This document shows, in pieces, positions 34,377 through 43,350 of a stretch of 64,000 nucleotides of DNA (position 1 is its first letter; the number at the start of each line of letters is the position of its first letter). The stretch spans positions 87,395-151,394 of the forward strand of contig NZ_KB849175.1 in assembly GCF_000367925.1 (NCBI RefSeq), written 5' to 3'. Source of the stretch: Acinetobacter bohemicus ANC 3994 (GTDB lineage: Bacteria > Pseudomonadota > Gammaproteobacteria > Pseudomonadales > Moraxellaceae). A program made the translations under genes and the position numbers. The notes under the pieces are model-generated. The model was given only the letters and a program-made list of their open reading frames with translations. It had not been told where the DNA came from and made no database searches.

Positions 34377-35609
34377 ATGAGCCAACATCTTTCTCTACCT
34401 AAAGATAAAATTCGTTTCTTGTTGTTAGAAGGCGTTCACCAAAACGCAATCGACACATTAAATGCTGCTGGATACACCAACATCGATTCCCGTAAAACTG
34501 CGCTTGAGGGTGAAGCGTTGAAAGAAGCGGTTAAAGATGCTCACTTCATCGGTATTCGTTCACGTACTCAGCTGACTGAAGAAGTATTTGAAGCAGCCAA
34601 CAAGCTTATCGCTGTTGGCTGTTTTTGTATCGGTACCAACCAAGTTAATCTGAATGCTGCAATGATTCGTGGTATTCCAGTCTTTAACGCACCATACTCA
34701 AATACCCGTTCAGTAGCTGAACTGGTACTTGCTGAAGCAATTCTTTTACTTCGTGGTGTTCCTGCGAAATCTGCTTCTACTCACCGTGGTGGTTGGAATA
34801 AATCGGCAGTTGGTTCATTCGAAACGCGTGGCAAAACTTTAGGTATCGTGGGTTACGGCTCAATCGGTTCGCAACTTTCAGTTCTTGCTGAAAGCTTGGG
34901 TATGCACGTGATTTATTATGATGCAGTGACTAAATTACCGATGGGTAATGCACGTCAAGTCGGCTCTATGGCAGAACTTCTTGCCAATGCTGACGTTGTC
35001 TCTTTACACGTACCAGACGTACCATCAACGCGCAACTTCTTTGGCAAAAACCAATTTGCACAAATGAAAGAAGGTTCAATCTTCATCAATGCTGCACGCG
35101 GTACATGTGTCATCATTGAAGATCTTGCTGATGCGATTAAATCGGGTCACATTGCCGGTGCAGCAGTTGACGTATTCCCGAAAGAACCAAAAGCAAACGG
35201 TGAAGAATTTGTTTCTCCACTACGCGGCTTAGACAACGTGATTTTAACCCCTCACGTAGGTGGTTCTACCATGGAAGCGCAAGCAAACATCGGTCTAGAA
35301 GTGGCAGAGAAATTTGTTGCTTACTCAGATAAAGGCATGACTTTATCTGCGGTGAACTTCCCAGAAATTGCTTTGCCGTTGACTGAAGGTAAACACCGTT
35401 TACTGCACATTCACAAAAATATTCCTGGCGTTCTTTCTAAAATCAACAACTTGTTTGCTGAACACGGCATCAACATCTCTGGTCAATCATTAATGACCAA
35501 AGGTGACGTTGGTTACTTAGTGATGGACGTTGACGCAACTGCTTCTAAAGAAGCGTTGGATACTCTTCAAGACGTTGAAGGAACTATCCGCGTTCGCGTA
35601 TTGTTCTAA
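34377..35609 (+). CDS. serA: D-3-phosphoglycerate dehydrogenase
   Basis: First step of serine synthesis, oxidation of 3-phosphoglycerate. 410 aa, the E. coli-type form with a C-terminal ACT domain for serine feedback. NAD motif GIVGYGSIGSQLS near residue 157, substrate/catalytic regions FINAARGTCV, DVFPKEP and TPHVGGSTMEAQ (catalytic His), and ACT domain with NIPGVLSKINNLFAEHGINI near 345-365. Divergent from the D2HGDH gene that disposes of its side product D-2-hydroxyglutarate. Confidence 0.97.
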   Translation: MSQHLSLPKDKIRFLLLEGVHQNAIDTLNAAGYTNIDSRKTALEGEALKEAVKDAHFIGIRSRTQLTEEVFEAANKLIAVGCFCIGTNQVNLNAAMIRGIPVFNAPYSNTRSVAELVLAEAILLLRGVPAKSASTHRGGWNKSAVGSFETRGKTLGIVGYGSIGSQLSVLAESLGMHVIYYDAVTKLPMGNARQVGSMAELLANADVVSLHVPDVPSTRNFFGKNQFAQMKEGSIFINAARGTCVIIEDLADAIKSGHIAGAAVDVFPKEPKANGEEFVSPLRGLDNVILTPHVGGSTMEAQANIGLEVAEKFVAYSDKGMTLSAVNFPEIALPLTEGKHRLLHIHKNIPGVLSKINNLFAEHGINISGQSLMTKGDVGYLVMDVDATASKEALDTLQDVEGTIRVRVLF

Positions 35610-35626
35610 TTTCATTTAGAACGTGA

Positions 35627-35656
35627 AACCACAGCATTCGTGCTGTGGTTTTTTAT
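35627..35656 (+). terminator. Terminator of serA
   Basis: Ten-pair stem AACCACAGCA (35627-35636) with 35641-35650 and a T run. Confidence 0.88.
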
Positions 35657-35880
35657 TTTGAACATTTAAAAGCAGCATTGAAGAAAAGATCAGTTCCGTC
35701 ATGACACACTGTGCAGTTCTGCTACGGAAAATAAATAGGCAATTCTCCGAATACAAAAATGTGTTCTGAATTTTTAGACGTGTTCTAAACGCTTATGTGC
35801 AAAAGTTTTCAGTCATTTTAGCGTTGATTGCTCATCTCCCGCTATTCGAGTAATCGAAACGAATTTAGTTATAGAAATGA

Positions 35881-36771
35881 ATGCCGAATTTTAAAAATAC
35901 GCCACATGCTCAAGCTTTAATTTTATTGTTTATTGCCATGATCAGTATGCAAAGCAGCGGCTCGCTGGCCAAAATTCTGTTCGGTCAGTTTCCGGTACTG
36001 ACCGTTTCAGTCATGCGCCTATTATTAGGCTCTCTTATTCTGGCCATGATTTTTAAAATTTGGCACATCAATTTTAAACACGTGAACTGGCGTGCCATTA
36101 GCAGCTATGGCATTGCTCTGGCTGGTATGAATGCCATGTTCTATTTGTCTATTGAGCGCCTCCCTCTCGGGATTGCTGTTTCTTTTGAGTTCATTGGTCC
36201 ACTTGGCGTGGCACTGTATTATGCACGGCAAAGATACGATTTCATTTGGGTTGGACTGGCCATTTTAGGCTTGGTTTTACTGTTTCCATTCGATCAAAGT
36301 TCACAAAGCCTAGACCCGATTGGCATTGCCTTTGCCTTAGCTGCGGGTGCATGTTGGGCGATGTATATTATCTTTGGGCAAAAACCTTCAGGGATTTCAG
36401 GCAATCATACTGTGTGCTTAGGCATGTTTATTGGCATGTTGTGCTTAATGCCCGTTGCACTCTTTTCAGGGATTCCAAGCACTGTTTTTGAACCTTCAAA
36501 TTTTATCTATTTTATTGCCTTAGCCATACTGGCAAGTGCATTGCCGTTTTCTTTGGAAATGATGGCACTGCGCCGTTTAAGCCCTTTTATTTTTGGTACA
36601 TTGACCAGTTTAGAGCCTGCCATTGCAGCCCTTTCAGGTTTTATCGTGTTACATGAACAATTGCTCTGGACACAGTGGCTAGCGCTGATGGTCATTATTG
36701 CCGCCTCAGTGGGTTGCACCTATACCACACATCAGGCCAAGCAAAAAATAGAAGCCAAGTTAAAGCAATAA
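35881..36771 (+). CDS. EamA-domain DMT exporter, RhtA-like (paralogue 1)
   Basis: 296 aa, ten hydrophobic spans in two EamA repeats. MQSSGSLAKILFGQFPVLTVSVMRL and ERLPLGIAVSFEFIGPLGVALYYARQRYDF are typical of RhtA, the threonine/homoserine exporter group (shown here in part). The second repeat has LEMMALRRLSPFIFGTLTSL and EPAIAALSG. Very like the gene at 38788-39651. Exported solute is not known. Stop codon merges into a bidirectional terminator. Confidence 0.87.
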   Translation: MPNFKNTPHAQALILLFIAMISMQSSGSLAKILFGQFPVLTVSVMRLLLGSLILAMIFKIWHINFKHVNWRAISSYGIALAGMNAMFYLSIERLPLGIAVSFEFIGPLGVALYYARQRYDFIWVGLAILGLVLLFPFDQSSQSLDPIGIAFALAAGACWAMYIIFGQKPSGISGNHTVCLGMFIGMLCLMPVALFSGIPSTVFEPSNFIYFIALAILASALPFSLEMMALRRLSPFIFGTLTSLEPAIAALSGFIVLHEQLLWTQWLALMVIIAASVGCTYTTHQAKQKIEAKLKQ

Positions 36772-36799
36772 AAAAAACCACACCGAAGTGTGGTTTTAT
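36772..36799. terminator. Bidirectional terminator after DMT paralogue 1
   Basis: Ten-pair stem 36774-36783 with 36788-36797, four-base loop, A run and T run on either side; also serves the convergent lipoprotein gene. Confidence 0.85.
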
Positions 36800-36804
36800 A
36801 AAAC

Positions 36805-38592
36805 TTACTGCGGCATATCATACCAACAGTATTTATTCATATTTTGCTCTGAATATTCAGGATAATCAGTATCTCCTTTCCATGGTTCGCACCAGTCAGT
36901 CGCATTAAAATCAAACTGAATCAGGGTTGAGTCCATAGCAACCTCGACTTGTTTACGATTTTCGAGCCCATTGCGATAGATATACGCCTTCGCATTGATC
37001 CACAGACTATCAACAGATTCTGCTGGTGGTATTGGCAAATACACTTTGACCTTTTTATCCAATGGAATGGTAAAACTCTTCAAAAAACTGCCATTCAGAT
37101 TATTAACTTTAGACGAAAAATATCCGTCTAATCGAACCTGACAGAAAAACACTGGGTCTGGTGATTTACACAGAAGCTCATAAACGGTTTTATCAAATAA
37201 CTTTTCAGAGGTTGAAAGAATGATTTTAACCTCACCTGTTAGCCCTGAAACTTGATTACCTTTATATTGATACACAGAAGATAGCGTTTCATAAGGTGCA
37301 GACGTTGCTTCCCAATTCAGCTGAGCTACATTTTGAAGCCCTGTCAGAACATTGCCGCCTTCTTTAGGAAGCGAAAAATCAATCCCTCCGTTCAGCTTGC
37401 CTGAACAGGCAACAGCAGTACCATTTGCCAACTCACATTTGACAAAATTCTTTGTAGTCGGAGCACCCAAGTCAATAATGACATTGCCCGATGTTCCAGA
37501 GGTTTTTTCACCAATTAAAGTCCCTGTTATATCTTTTGCAGTCCAATCAATTGAACCTTCAGATGGCATATTAATAATGGTTGTACCTTGTGCCGAAATA
37601 GAATTGACCTTGGTTAGAGCAGAACCATCTTTCAATTTAACTTTTGCAGTAATATGACAAGGGACTGCAACGGAAGCCGACTGACACTGGACAAAGACCG
37701 AACCTGCATTTTCAAATTTAAAATCCCAGTTCCAAGTTGAAAAATGTGAAACCGTTGCATGTACAGCTAGACCTGTTGTCGATGAAAGTGAAGCGACCAC
37801 TTGCCCCACACCCTCTTCTATCCAAAGTCCTTTAGCTTCATCAAAGTGCCACATTGGAATATTTGATCCAACCAGCAACTTCTGATTATTAATACTCGCT
37901 ACTGGTAAATCCATTTGAATATCTGCTGTTTTACCCGCAGCCAATTGTAGTTCTTGACCCGCTGCATTGGTAAATGTGGCAGTGATCATTCCAGCACTGA
38001 TTAAGTTTACAATATTGCCCTGTGCATCTCGTGCTACACCATTGGCTGGCATCGCATTTAAGTCTGCTGCCGTAATATCCCATGGGGTAAATGCCACAGT
38101 GACCGCACCTGTAGCGGGCTGACCATTTGGCAATACAAAAGCATTTTCAGGAATCGTAATCTGGGCATTTTGATATACAGATTGAATGACCTGTGCTTCT
38201 TCAATTTTAGCGATCGAAACAGTCTGTTTAACATTCAGTAAATTTGCTGAAAGCTGTTCCAGTTGCCCAGCTTCAATCCGCAAAGACTGGCTAATAAAAC
38301 CGTCTTTTTTAACAACCACCACAACATGGGTTGCTGATTTTGGAATCTGTACCGTAAAAGCAGCCTTCCCAAAACCATCTGTCTTAAATGTTTGACCTGC
38401 GATCACAATTTCAGCAGCGGCAAGCGCATTGCCATTGGATGAAAGAATTAAAGCTGATACATTTTTTTGTAGCATTGCTTCTTCATTTACAGGTTTCGTT
38501 TCCGATTCACTATCAGAACCACACCCTGCCAATGACATTCCCAAAAGACAAGCGAAGGCAATGTTTTTTAATTTTATGGATGATGTAATCAT
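36805..38592 (-). CDS. Modular surface lipoprotein with regulatory-like and HFSTWN domains
   Basis: 595 aa. Signal peptide and lipobox LAGC (Cys24) followed by a charged linker GSDSESETKP. Residues about 45-115 form a carboxypeptidase-regulatory-like beta fold (SALILSSNGNALAAAEIVIAG, TDGFGKAAFTV). Then a long domain with ITIPENAFVLPNG, VTVAFTPWDITAADLNAMP and MWHFDEAKGLWIEEGVGQV ending in HATVSHFSTWNWDF, a pattern also seen in FAM171-type and bacterial surface proteins. The C-terminal half has repeated Cys-pair strands (VQCQSASVAVPCHI, VKCELANGTAVACSG, LLCKSPDPVFFCQV), likely disulfide-bearing repeats. Function unknown; probably exposed at the cell surface. Confidence 0.8.
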   Translation of the reverse strand: MITSSIKLKNIAFACLLGMSLAGCGSDSESETKPVNEEAMLQKNVSALILSSNGNALAAAEIVIAGQTFKTDGFGKAAFTVQIPKSATHVVVVVKKDGFISQSLRIEAGQLEQLSANLLNVKQTVSIAKIEEAQVIQSVYQNAQITIPENAFVLPNGQPATGAVTVAFTPWDITAADLNAMPANGVARDAQGNIVNLISAGMITATFTNAAGQELQLAAGKTADIQMDLPVASINNQKLLVGSNIPMWHFDEAKGLWIEEGVGQVVASLSSTTGLAVHATVSHFSTWNWDFKFENAGSVFVQCQSASVAVPCHITAKVKLKDGSALTKVNSISAQGTTIINMPSEGSIDWTAKDITGTLIGEKTSGTSGNVIIDLGAPTTKNFVKCELANGTAVACSGKLNGGIDFSLPKEGGNVLTGLQNVAQLNWEATSAPYETLSSVYQYKGNQVSGLTGEVKIILSTSEKLFDKTVYELLCKSPDPVFFCQVRLDGYFSSKVNNLNGSFLKSFTIPLDKKVKVYLPIPPAESVDSLWINAKAYIYRNGLENRKQVEVAMDSTLIQFDFNATDWCEPWKGDTDYPEYSEQNMNKYCWYDMPQ

Positions 38593-38787
38593 TATTCTTC
38601 CAAAGTTAAGTACAAAAAAATACGCACTATTATTATATTTTTGATTTTGAATAACAAATTCAGAGTAACATTCATTTAATAGTGATCATTTTCCATCGAA
38701 AGATGTGAGCCCAGCTTTTTTTATGATTGCTATAATAGAAATACTTTCTCAAACTGGTCTACCTTGACAGGTTGTCGCGCGGAGCAT

Positions 38788-39651
38788 ATGTCCAATACCC
38801 AACTTACTGCTGTGTTATACATGGTTTTATCCATGGTGGCGTATCAGATCAGTGCCTCATTTGCCAAACAACTGATTGAAGTCCTCGACCCACTGACCGT
38901 CGTGACCCTTCGGCTTAGTTTTGCTTCTATATTGATTGTACTGATGTTCCGTTCTTGGAAAATTATCAAACGCTTACCCTATCTAAAATGGAAGGACTTA
39001 TTATTTTATAGTGGGTCAGTCTGTTTGATGAATGTGCTGTTTTACGCTTCTTTGGGCAAACTACCACAAGGCATTGCTGTCGGTCTGGAATTCTTAGGCC
39101 CGCTGACTTTGGCATTACTTTCCATTAAGCGAAAAAGTGATTACATCTGGGTTGGCTTAGCTATTTTAGGTGTGGCGCTGATGGTGCCTTGGCAAGATGC
39201 CAATCAACATAACTTCTCCTATTTAGGTGCTGCTTTTGCATTAGGTGCGGGTGTTTGCTGGGCCATCTATATTTATTTTGGCCAACGTGTAGTACGCCAG
39301 AATATTGGTATGCATGCGCTCAGCATCGCCATTGTCTTATCCACGATGGTGATGTTACCCATCAGTGTGATACACAGCCCAACAGCATTGGTGCAATTTC
39401 AATATTGGCCACAGGCTTTAATGATTGCACTCTTGGCGACAGCAATTCCTTATGCGCTGGACCTCATGGCATTAAAACGCTTAACTAAACTGAGCTATGG
39501 CACACTGTCCAGTTTATCGCCTGCACTAGCGGCTTTGGCAGGTTGGTTATTATTAAAAGAACACATTAGCCTGCTACAAAGTATTGCTTTGCTGTGTATT
39601 ATGATTGCCTCGGTGGGTGTGACCTTTCGATCAGGTCAAAAAGCCACATAA
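38788..39651 (+). CDS. EamA-domain DMT exporter, RhtA-like (paralogue 2)
   Basis: 287 aa, ten spans. Shares with the 35881 gene the strings TVVTLRLSFAS / TVSVMRLLLGS, LPQGIAVGLEFLGPLTLAL / LPLGIAVSFEFIGPLGVAL, and GVCWAIYIYFGQ / GACWAMYIIFGQ, so the two are diverged paralogues. ATG 38788 (MSNTQLTAVLY) is preferred to the frame opening at 38764, which adds a charged peptide. Substrate unknown. Confidence 0.86.
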   Translation: MSNTQLTAVLYMVLSMVAYQISASFAKQLIEVLDPLTVVTLRLSFASILIVLMFRSWKIIKRLPYLKWKDLLFYSGSVCLMNVLFYASLGKLPQGIAVGLEFLGPLTLALLSIKRKSDYIWVGLAILGVALMVPWQDANQHNFSYLGAAFALGAGVCWAIYIYFGQRVVRQNIGMHALSIAIVLSTMVMLPISVIHSPTALVQFQYWPQALMIALLATAIPYALDLMALKRLTKLSYGTLSSLSPALAALAGWLLLKEHISLLQSIALLCIMIASVGVTFRSGQKAT

Positions 39652-39671
39652 AGCGGGTTCTCCCCCGCTTT
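39650..39671. terminator. Terminator between DMT paralogue 2 and the hemerythrin gene
   Basis: AAAGCGGG (39650-39657) pairs with CCCGCTTT (39664-39671). The T tract is modest. Confidence 0.65.
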
Positions 39672-39685
39672 ATGTCATTGTAACA

Positions 39686-40144
39686 TCAAGTCAAACTGTC
39701 TTTATCTGCCTTTTTATACTTTTTATATTCAGCTAAATATTGCTGAGCAAGACTTTCTTTCTGCTCAGCAGAGAGTATTTTACCGGCTTGCTGGAAAAAA
39801 CCATGTTCTTCTTCCTGTAAATGATGATGCACCGTATCAAACAACTTCTTTGCAACTGCAAGCCAACTGGGATTACTCAACTCCATTTCAGTGAGCTGCT
39901 CCAACAACTCATCCATTTTATGGTGTTCCGCTAGTGCATGCCGAGTGATGTTTAAACCTGAATCGGTCATCATTAAAGGAATATAAAAATAACGATCTTC
40001 GCCTACTGCATGAGCAAAAAGTTCATTTTTGAGTAACTCAAACAATGCTCGACGCTCTTTACTATCACCAGATGTTTTTATTAATTTCTCAGATAAATAT
40101 CTTTGTTTTTCATGGCTTTCACGTAATGCTTCAAATATATTCAT
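39686..40144 (-). CDS. Hemerythrin HHE domain protein
   Basis: 152 aa, all-helical. Diiron ligand pattern: SHEKQR near the start, HAVGEDRYFYIPL (HxxxE) near 50, ALAEHHKMDELL near 77, and VHHHLQEEEHGFF (HxxxE) near 110. Such single-domain proteins bind oxygen or nitric oxide or protect iron-sulfur clusters. Start at ATG 40144 (MNIFEALRESHE). No obvious partner gene. Confidence 0.85.
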   Translation of the reverse strand: MNIFEALRESHEKQRYLSEKLIKTSGDSKERRALFELLKNELFAHAVGEDRYFYIPLMMTDSGLNITRHALAEHHKMDELLEQLTEMELSNPSWLAVAKKLFDTVHHHLQEEEHGFFQQAGKILSAEQKESLAQQYLAEYKKYKKADKDSLT

Positions 40145-40194
40145 GATACTAATCACCTTTGGCTATGGGCTATATGATCGTGACCAACACATAT

Positions 40195-40230
40195 AAAAAT
40201 GAGCCCCATAAGGGACTCTTATTTTTAAGC
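40195..40230 (-). terminator. Terminator of the TSUP transporter gene
   Basis: GAGCCCC (40201-40207) pairs with 40212-40218 with one mismatch, next to A/T runs. Confidence 0.55.
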
Positions 40231-40272
40231 AACAATACGCAAAGACACTGTTAATTTTTGTGCATTTTGCTC

Positions 40273-41043
40273 TTAACTTGGAAAAAGCATTTGATAGCTT
40301 AAGCGTAGAATCAGCACTGAAACCAAAATCAAAAACAAAATACGAATAAAACCACTACCGTATTTTAACGCCATTTTCACCCCAACCAATGAACCTGCAA
40401 CATTGGCTACAGCCATCATTAAGCCTAAACTAAACAGCACATGACCAGTTGGAATAAAGAAACTTAAAGCGGCAAAATTGGTCATAAAATTGCCAATTTT
40501 AGACAATGCCGAGGCATGTAAAAAATCGACTTTTAAATAACGGATAAAATAAAAAATAAAGAAGCTACCGGTACCTGGGCCAAAAATGCCGTCGTAAAAA
40601 CCAATGATCACACCACCCACACCCGCCAAAACTAATGTTTTAGTGGTGATACTTTGTTGAAAGTGGACTTGACCAAATTGCTTCTTCATAAAAGTATAAA
40701 TGGCAATCACGATCAGCATAAACAACACAAAAGGTTTTAAAACCGCCTGTGGAATCATCGAAACACAGGCTGCTCCGCCAAAGGAACTGATAAATGCGGT
40801 GACAGCAATTACAGCCAATAACTTCCATTGCAGTTTAACTTGACGTAAATAGGAAAATGCCGCTGAAGCTGTACCACAAATCGAAGCCAGTTTATTGGTG
40901 CCAAAAACCGTTGCCGTTGCATAGTTTGGCAGTGCCCCCATAAGTGCAGGAATTTGAATTAAACCGCCACCACCTACCGCCGCATCGATCGCACCTGCAC
41001 AAAATGCGAAAAAAATCAGGCTGATGATAATCTCGATGTCCAT
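40273..41043 (-). CDS. TSUP family (TauE/SafE, YfcA-like) anion permease
   Basis: 256 aa, about eight hydrophobic spans. The family motif AGAIDAAVGGGGLIQIPALM (residues 17-36) and its repeat GVIIGFYDGIFGPGTGSFFIF (in part) are clear. TSUP proteins move sulfite, sulfoacetate or other sulfur-containing and organic anions; the substrate here is unknown. Lies 39 bases after truB on the same strand, so the two may be co-transcribed. Confidence 0.88.
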   Translation of the reverse strand: MDIEIIISLIFFAFCAGAIDAAVGGGGLIQIPALMGALPNYATATVFGTNKLASICGTASAAFSYLRQVKLQWKLLAVIAVTAFISSFGGAACVSMIPQAVLKPFVLFMLIVIAIYTFMKKQFGQVHFQQSITTKTLVLAGVGGVIIGFYDGIFGPGTGSFFIFYFIRYLKVDFLHASALSKIGNFMTNFAALSFFIPTGHVLFSLGLMMAVANVAGSLVGVKMALKYGSGFIRILFLILVSVLILRLSYQMLFPS

Positions 41044-41082
41044 ATGATTTTATCGCTTGCTTAAAAAATGATTAAAGAGTAA

Positions 41083-41988
41083 TTAGAGATTTAAAACACG
41101 TTTCGGGACTAAACGCTTTTTGTCGGTAATTTCCGCTAAACCTAGACATTTCTCGCCATCAAAGACCAAAACTTCAGTTTCTGCGGCATGCTCAATATTA
41201 CTTTCCATACCACGACTAAAATATTCAGCACGCCCTTGGGGAACTTGCACTCGGGTAAAATGATCGACTGGCGCAAAAACTGGCAACAACAAAGCATCAC
41301 GTTCAAATTCAGTTAAGCTTTCTAAATATTCAATGGTATAACTTGGAATCAGGTCAAATTGCCCTGTTTTAATTCGGTGCAAATAAGTTAAATGCCCAAA
41401 CGTGTTTAAAGCTTTGGCAATATCTTCACCCAATACACGAATATACGTTCCCTTAGAACAGGTCACATCTAAGGTCAGGCTATTTTCAGTAAAAGACAAT
41501 AACTCAAGTGCCTCAATGGTAATTGGACGTGCTTCGCGTTCAATTTCAATGCCCTTACGCGCCAATTCATACAATGGACGACCTTCTTTTTTTAAGGCAG
41601 AGTACATCGGTGGAACTTGCTGAATATCACCCACAAACGTGGCCAAAACCTGTTCAATTTTTGCTTGAGTCAACTCAGGAACGGCTTGCTCGAATAACAC
41701 ATCACCTTCAACATCACCCGTGGTGGTGCTATGCCCTAAATGAATGGTGGTTTGGTAGCGCTTGGTTGAATCCAATAAATAATGTGAAAATTTAGTCGCT
41801 TCACCCAGACAAATTGGTAACAAACCTGAAGCTAAAGGATCTAAAGCTCCAGTATGTCCGCCTTTTTCAGCTCGATATAACCAGCGAACGCGCTGCAATG
41901 CAGCATTAGAACTAATACCCAAAGGCTTGTTAAGTAAAAATACACCACTCAGATGCCGGCGTTGAATTTTAGGTGAAGTCTTTTTCAT
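41083..41988 (-). CDS. truB: tRNA pseudouridine-55 synthase
   Basis: Makes pseudouridine 55 in the T-loop of tRNAs. 301 aa. LLNKPLGISSNAALQRVR near residue 20, the catalytic aspartate in GGHTGALDPLASGLLP near 45-60, and CSKGTYIRVLGEDIA near 175. A C-terminal PUA-like domain follows. Start ATG 41988 (MKKTSPKIQRR). Upstream of the TSUP gene rather than in the common infB-rbfA-truB-rpsO cluster. Confidence 0.96.
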   Translation of the reverse strand: MKKTSPKIQRRHLSGVFLLNKPLGISSNAALQRVRWLYRAEKGGHTGALDPLASGLLPICLGEATKFSHYLLDSTKRYQTTIHLGHSTTTGDVEGDVLFEQAVPELTQAKIEQVLATFVGDIQQVPPMYSALKKEGRPLYELARKGIEIEREARPITIEALELLSFTENSLTLDVTCSKGTYIRVLGEDIAKALNTFGHLTYLHRIKTGQFDLIPSYTIEYLESLTEFERDALLLPVFAPVDHFTRVQVPQGRAEYFSRGMESNIEHAAETEVLVFDGEKCLGLAEITDKKRLVPKRVLNL

Positions 41989-42136
41989 AGCGAAAATCAA
42001 ACAAGTTCAAACGAATGACATGGTAACAACCGCTTATCAGGATTTACAACTTTTCTACTATGTATTTGCACATTTAATGGCAAATTGAATTCTATTTTAG
42101 ACTTAATAAAAACAGCAATAAAAGGTTGCATAGGAC

Positions 42137-43165
42137 ATGCAGAAATATAAGCTCTGGGTCATTTTGGCTCTTATTGTATTGTGTATCGGTGCAGTATTAT
42201 TTTGGTTAGCACCTTCTCAATCCAGTGCAGACCCAACAAGTTCAGCACAAGCCATTGCTACACAAGGGAATTTTTTAACAGCAAACCATTCCATAAAATC
42301 AGTTCAAGGGAAGGCCTTTGTCGGTAAAAGCCAGCAAGACACTGAAATTAACTGTCAGTTGCGCTTAGATCAGACCAATCGTTTAATTGTAAATGAAAAA
42401 ACACGTAACTGTTTTGAATACTTTATTACTCAATATGGTGAAAAAGACCTCAAGCAAATTAAAATGGACTTTAAAACCTATATTGAACAAAGCTATCAAG
42501 AGCCTGCCCGAGCGCAAATTTTAGATTTATGGAATCGCTATATGGATTACCGCGAAAAACTCGGTCATCTAGCAGCGCCCAATATTGATAAAGATGATGC
42601 CAAATACTATCAAAGCATATTTGCCGATATGAAGAATTTGCGCAAACAGCTTTTCTCTAACTACGAAATTGAAGGTTTATTTGGTACTGAAGATACTTAC
42701 CATGAATACACGTTAAATCGTATGAGCATTCTGGATGACAAAAACTTAACTGAAGCACAAAAGGCAGAAAAATTAAAAAATCTATTCAATCAACTGCCTG
42801 AAGATTGGAAAGAAAACTTAAAACAACTCAATAAACTCGAAGATTTAAGAAAGCTCACCACAGACATTAAAGCACGTGGCGGTTCTGCTGAAGAAATTCA
42901 TCAAATGCGAACCAATTTGGTCGGACCTGAAGTCACCCAACGTTTAGAAACTTTGGATACAGAGCGCAATGATTGGAAAAACAAAGTCAATGGTTATCTA
43001 AATGAACGTGACAGCGTGATGAAAAGTGGCATGAGTGAGGATGCGAAACAAAAAGCGGTGCAACAATTACGTCAACAGCATTTTAACAAATCAGAAGAAC
43101 AACTTCGGGTCAGTACCTTTGAATCAATCCATGATCAAGGTGGAAAACTGCCTTTTTCTGAATAA
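42137..43165 (+). CDS. lipB: Lipase-specific foldase (lipase chaperone)
   Basis: Membrane-anchored steric chaperone needed to fold the secreted lipase in the periplasm. 342 aa with an N-terminal anchor (7-26) and an Ala/Ser-rich linker, then a long helical body. The Lif motif appears as TRNCFEYFITQYGE (R..FxYF) near residue 90. Upstream of lipA, the order known from A. calcoaceticus BD413; Pseudomonas has the reverse. The 185-base gap to lipA holds its ribosome site AAAGGA but no strong terminator, so the two are likely co-expressed. Confidence 0.92.
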   Translation: MQKYKLWVILALIVLCIGAVLFWLAPSQSSADPTSSAQAIATQGNFLTANHSIKSVQGKAFVGKSQQDTEINCQLRLDQTNRLIVNEKTRNCFEYFITQYGEKDLKQIKMDFKTYIEQSYQEPARAQILDLWNRYMDYREKLGHLAAPNIDKDDAKYYQSIFADMKNLRKQLFSNYEIEGLFGTEDTYHEYTLNRMSILDDKNLTEAQKAEKLKNLFNQLPEDWKENLKQLNKLEDLRKLTTDIKARGGSAEEIHQMRTNLVGPEVTQRLETLDTERNDWKNKVNGYLNERDSVMKSGMSEDAKQKAVQQLRQQHFNKSEEQLRVSTFESIHDQGGKLPFSE

Positions 43166-43350
43166 GGATGCATACATTAAAACGATATTTTCAGGATGAA
43201 AATAAACTGCTAAATAACAAAAAATAAGGATATGAGAAAAAGGCTTTAAGAACTTTAAGAAAGTGCAAAAACACAATTGATCAATACAGGAGGCTTATTT
43301 TTTCTTTCGCTAGACCCAAAATATTAAAAAAATTTAACAAAGGATCGGTT

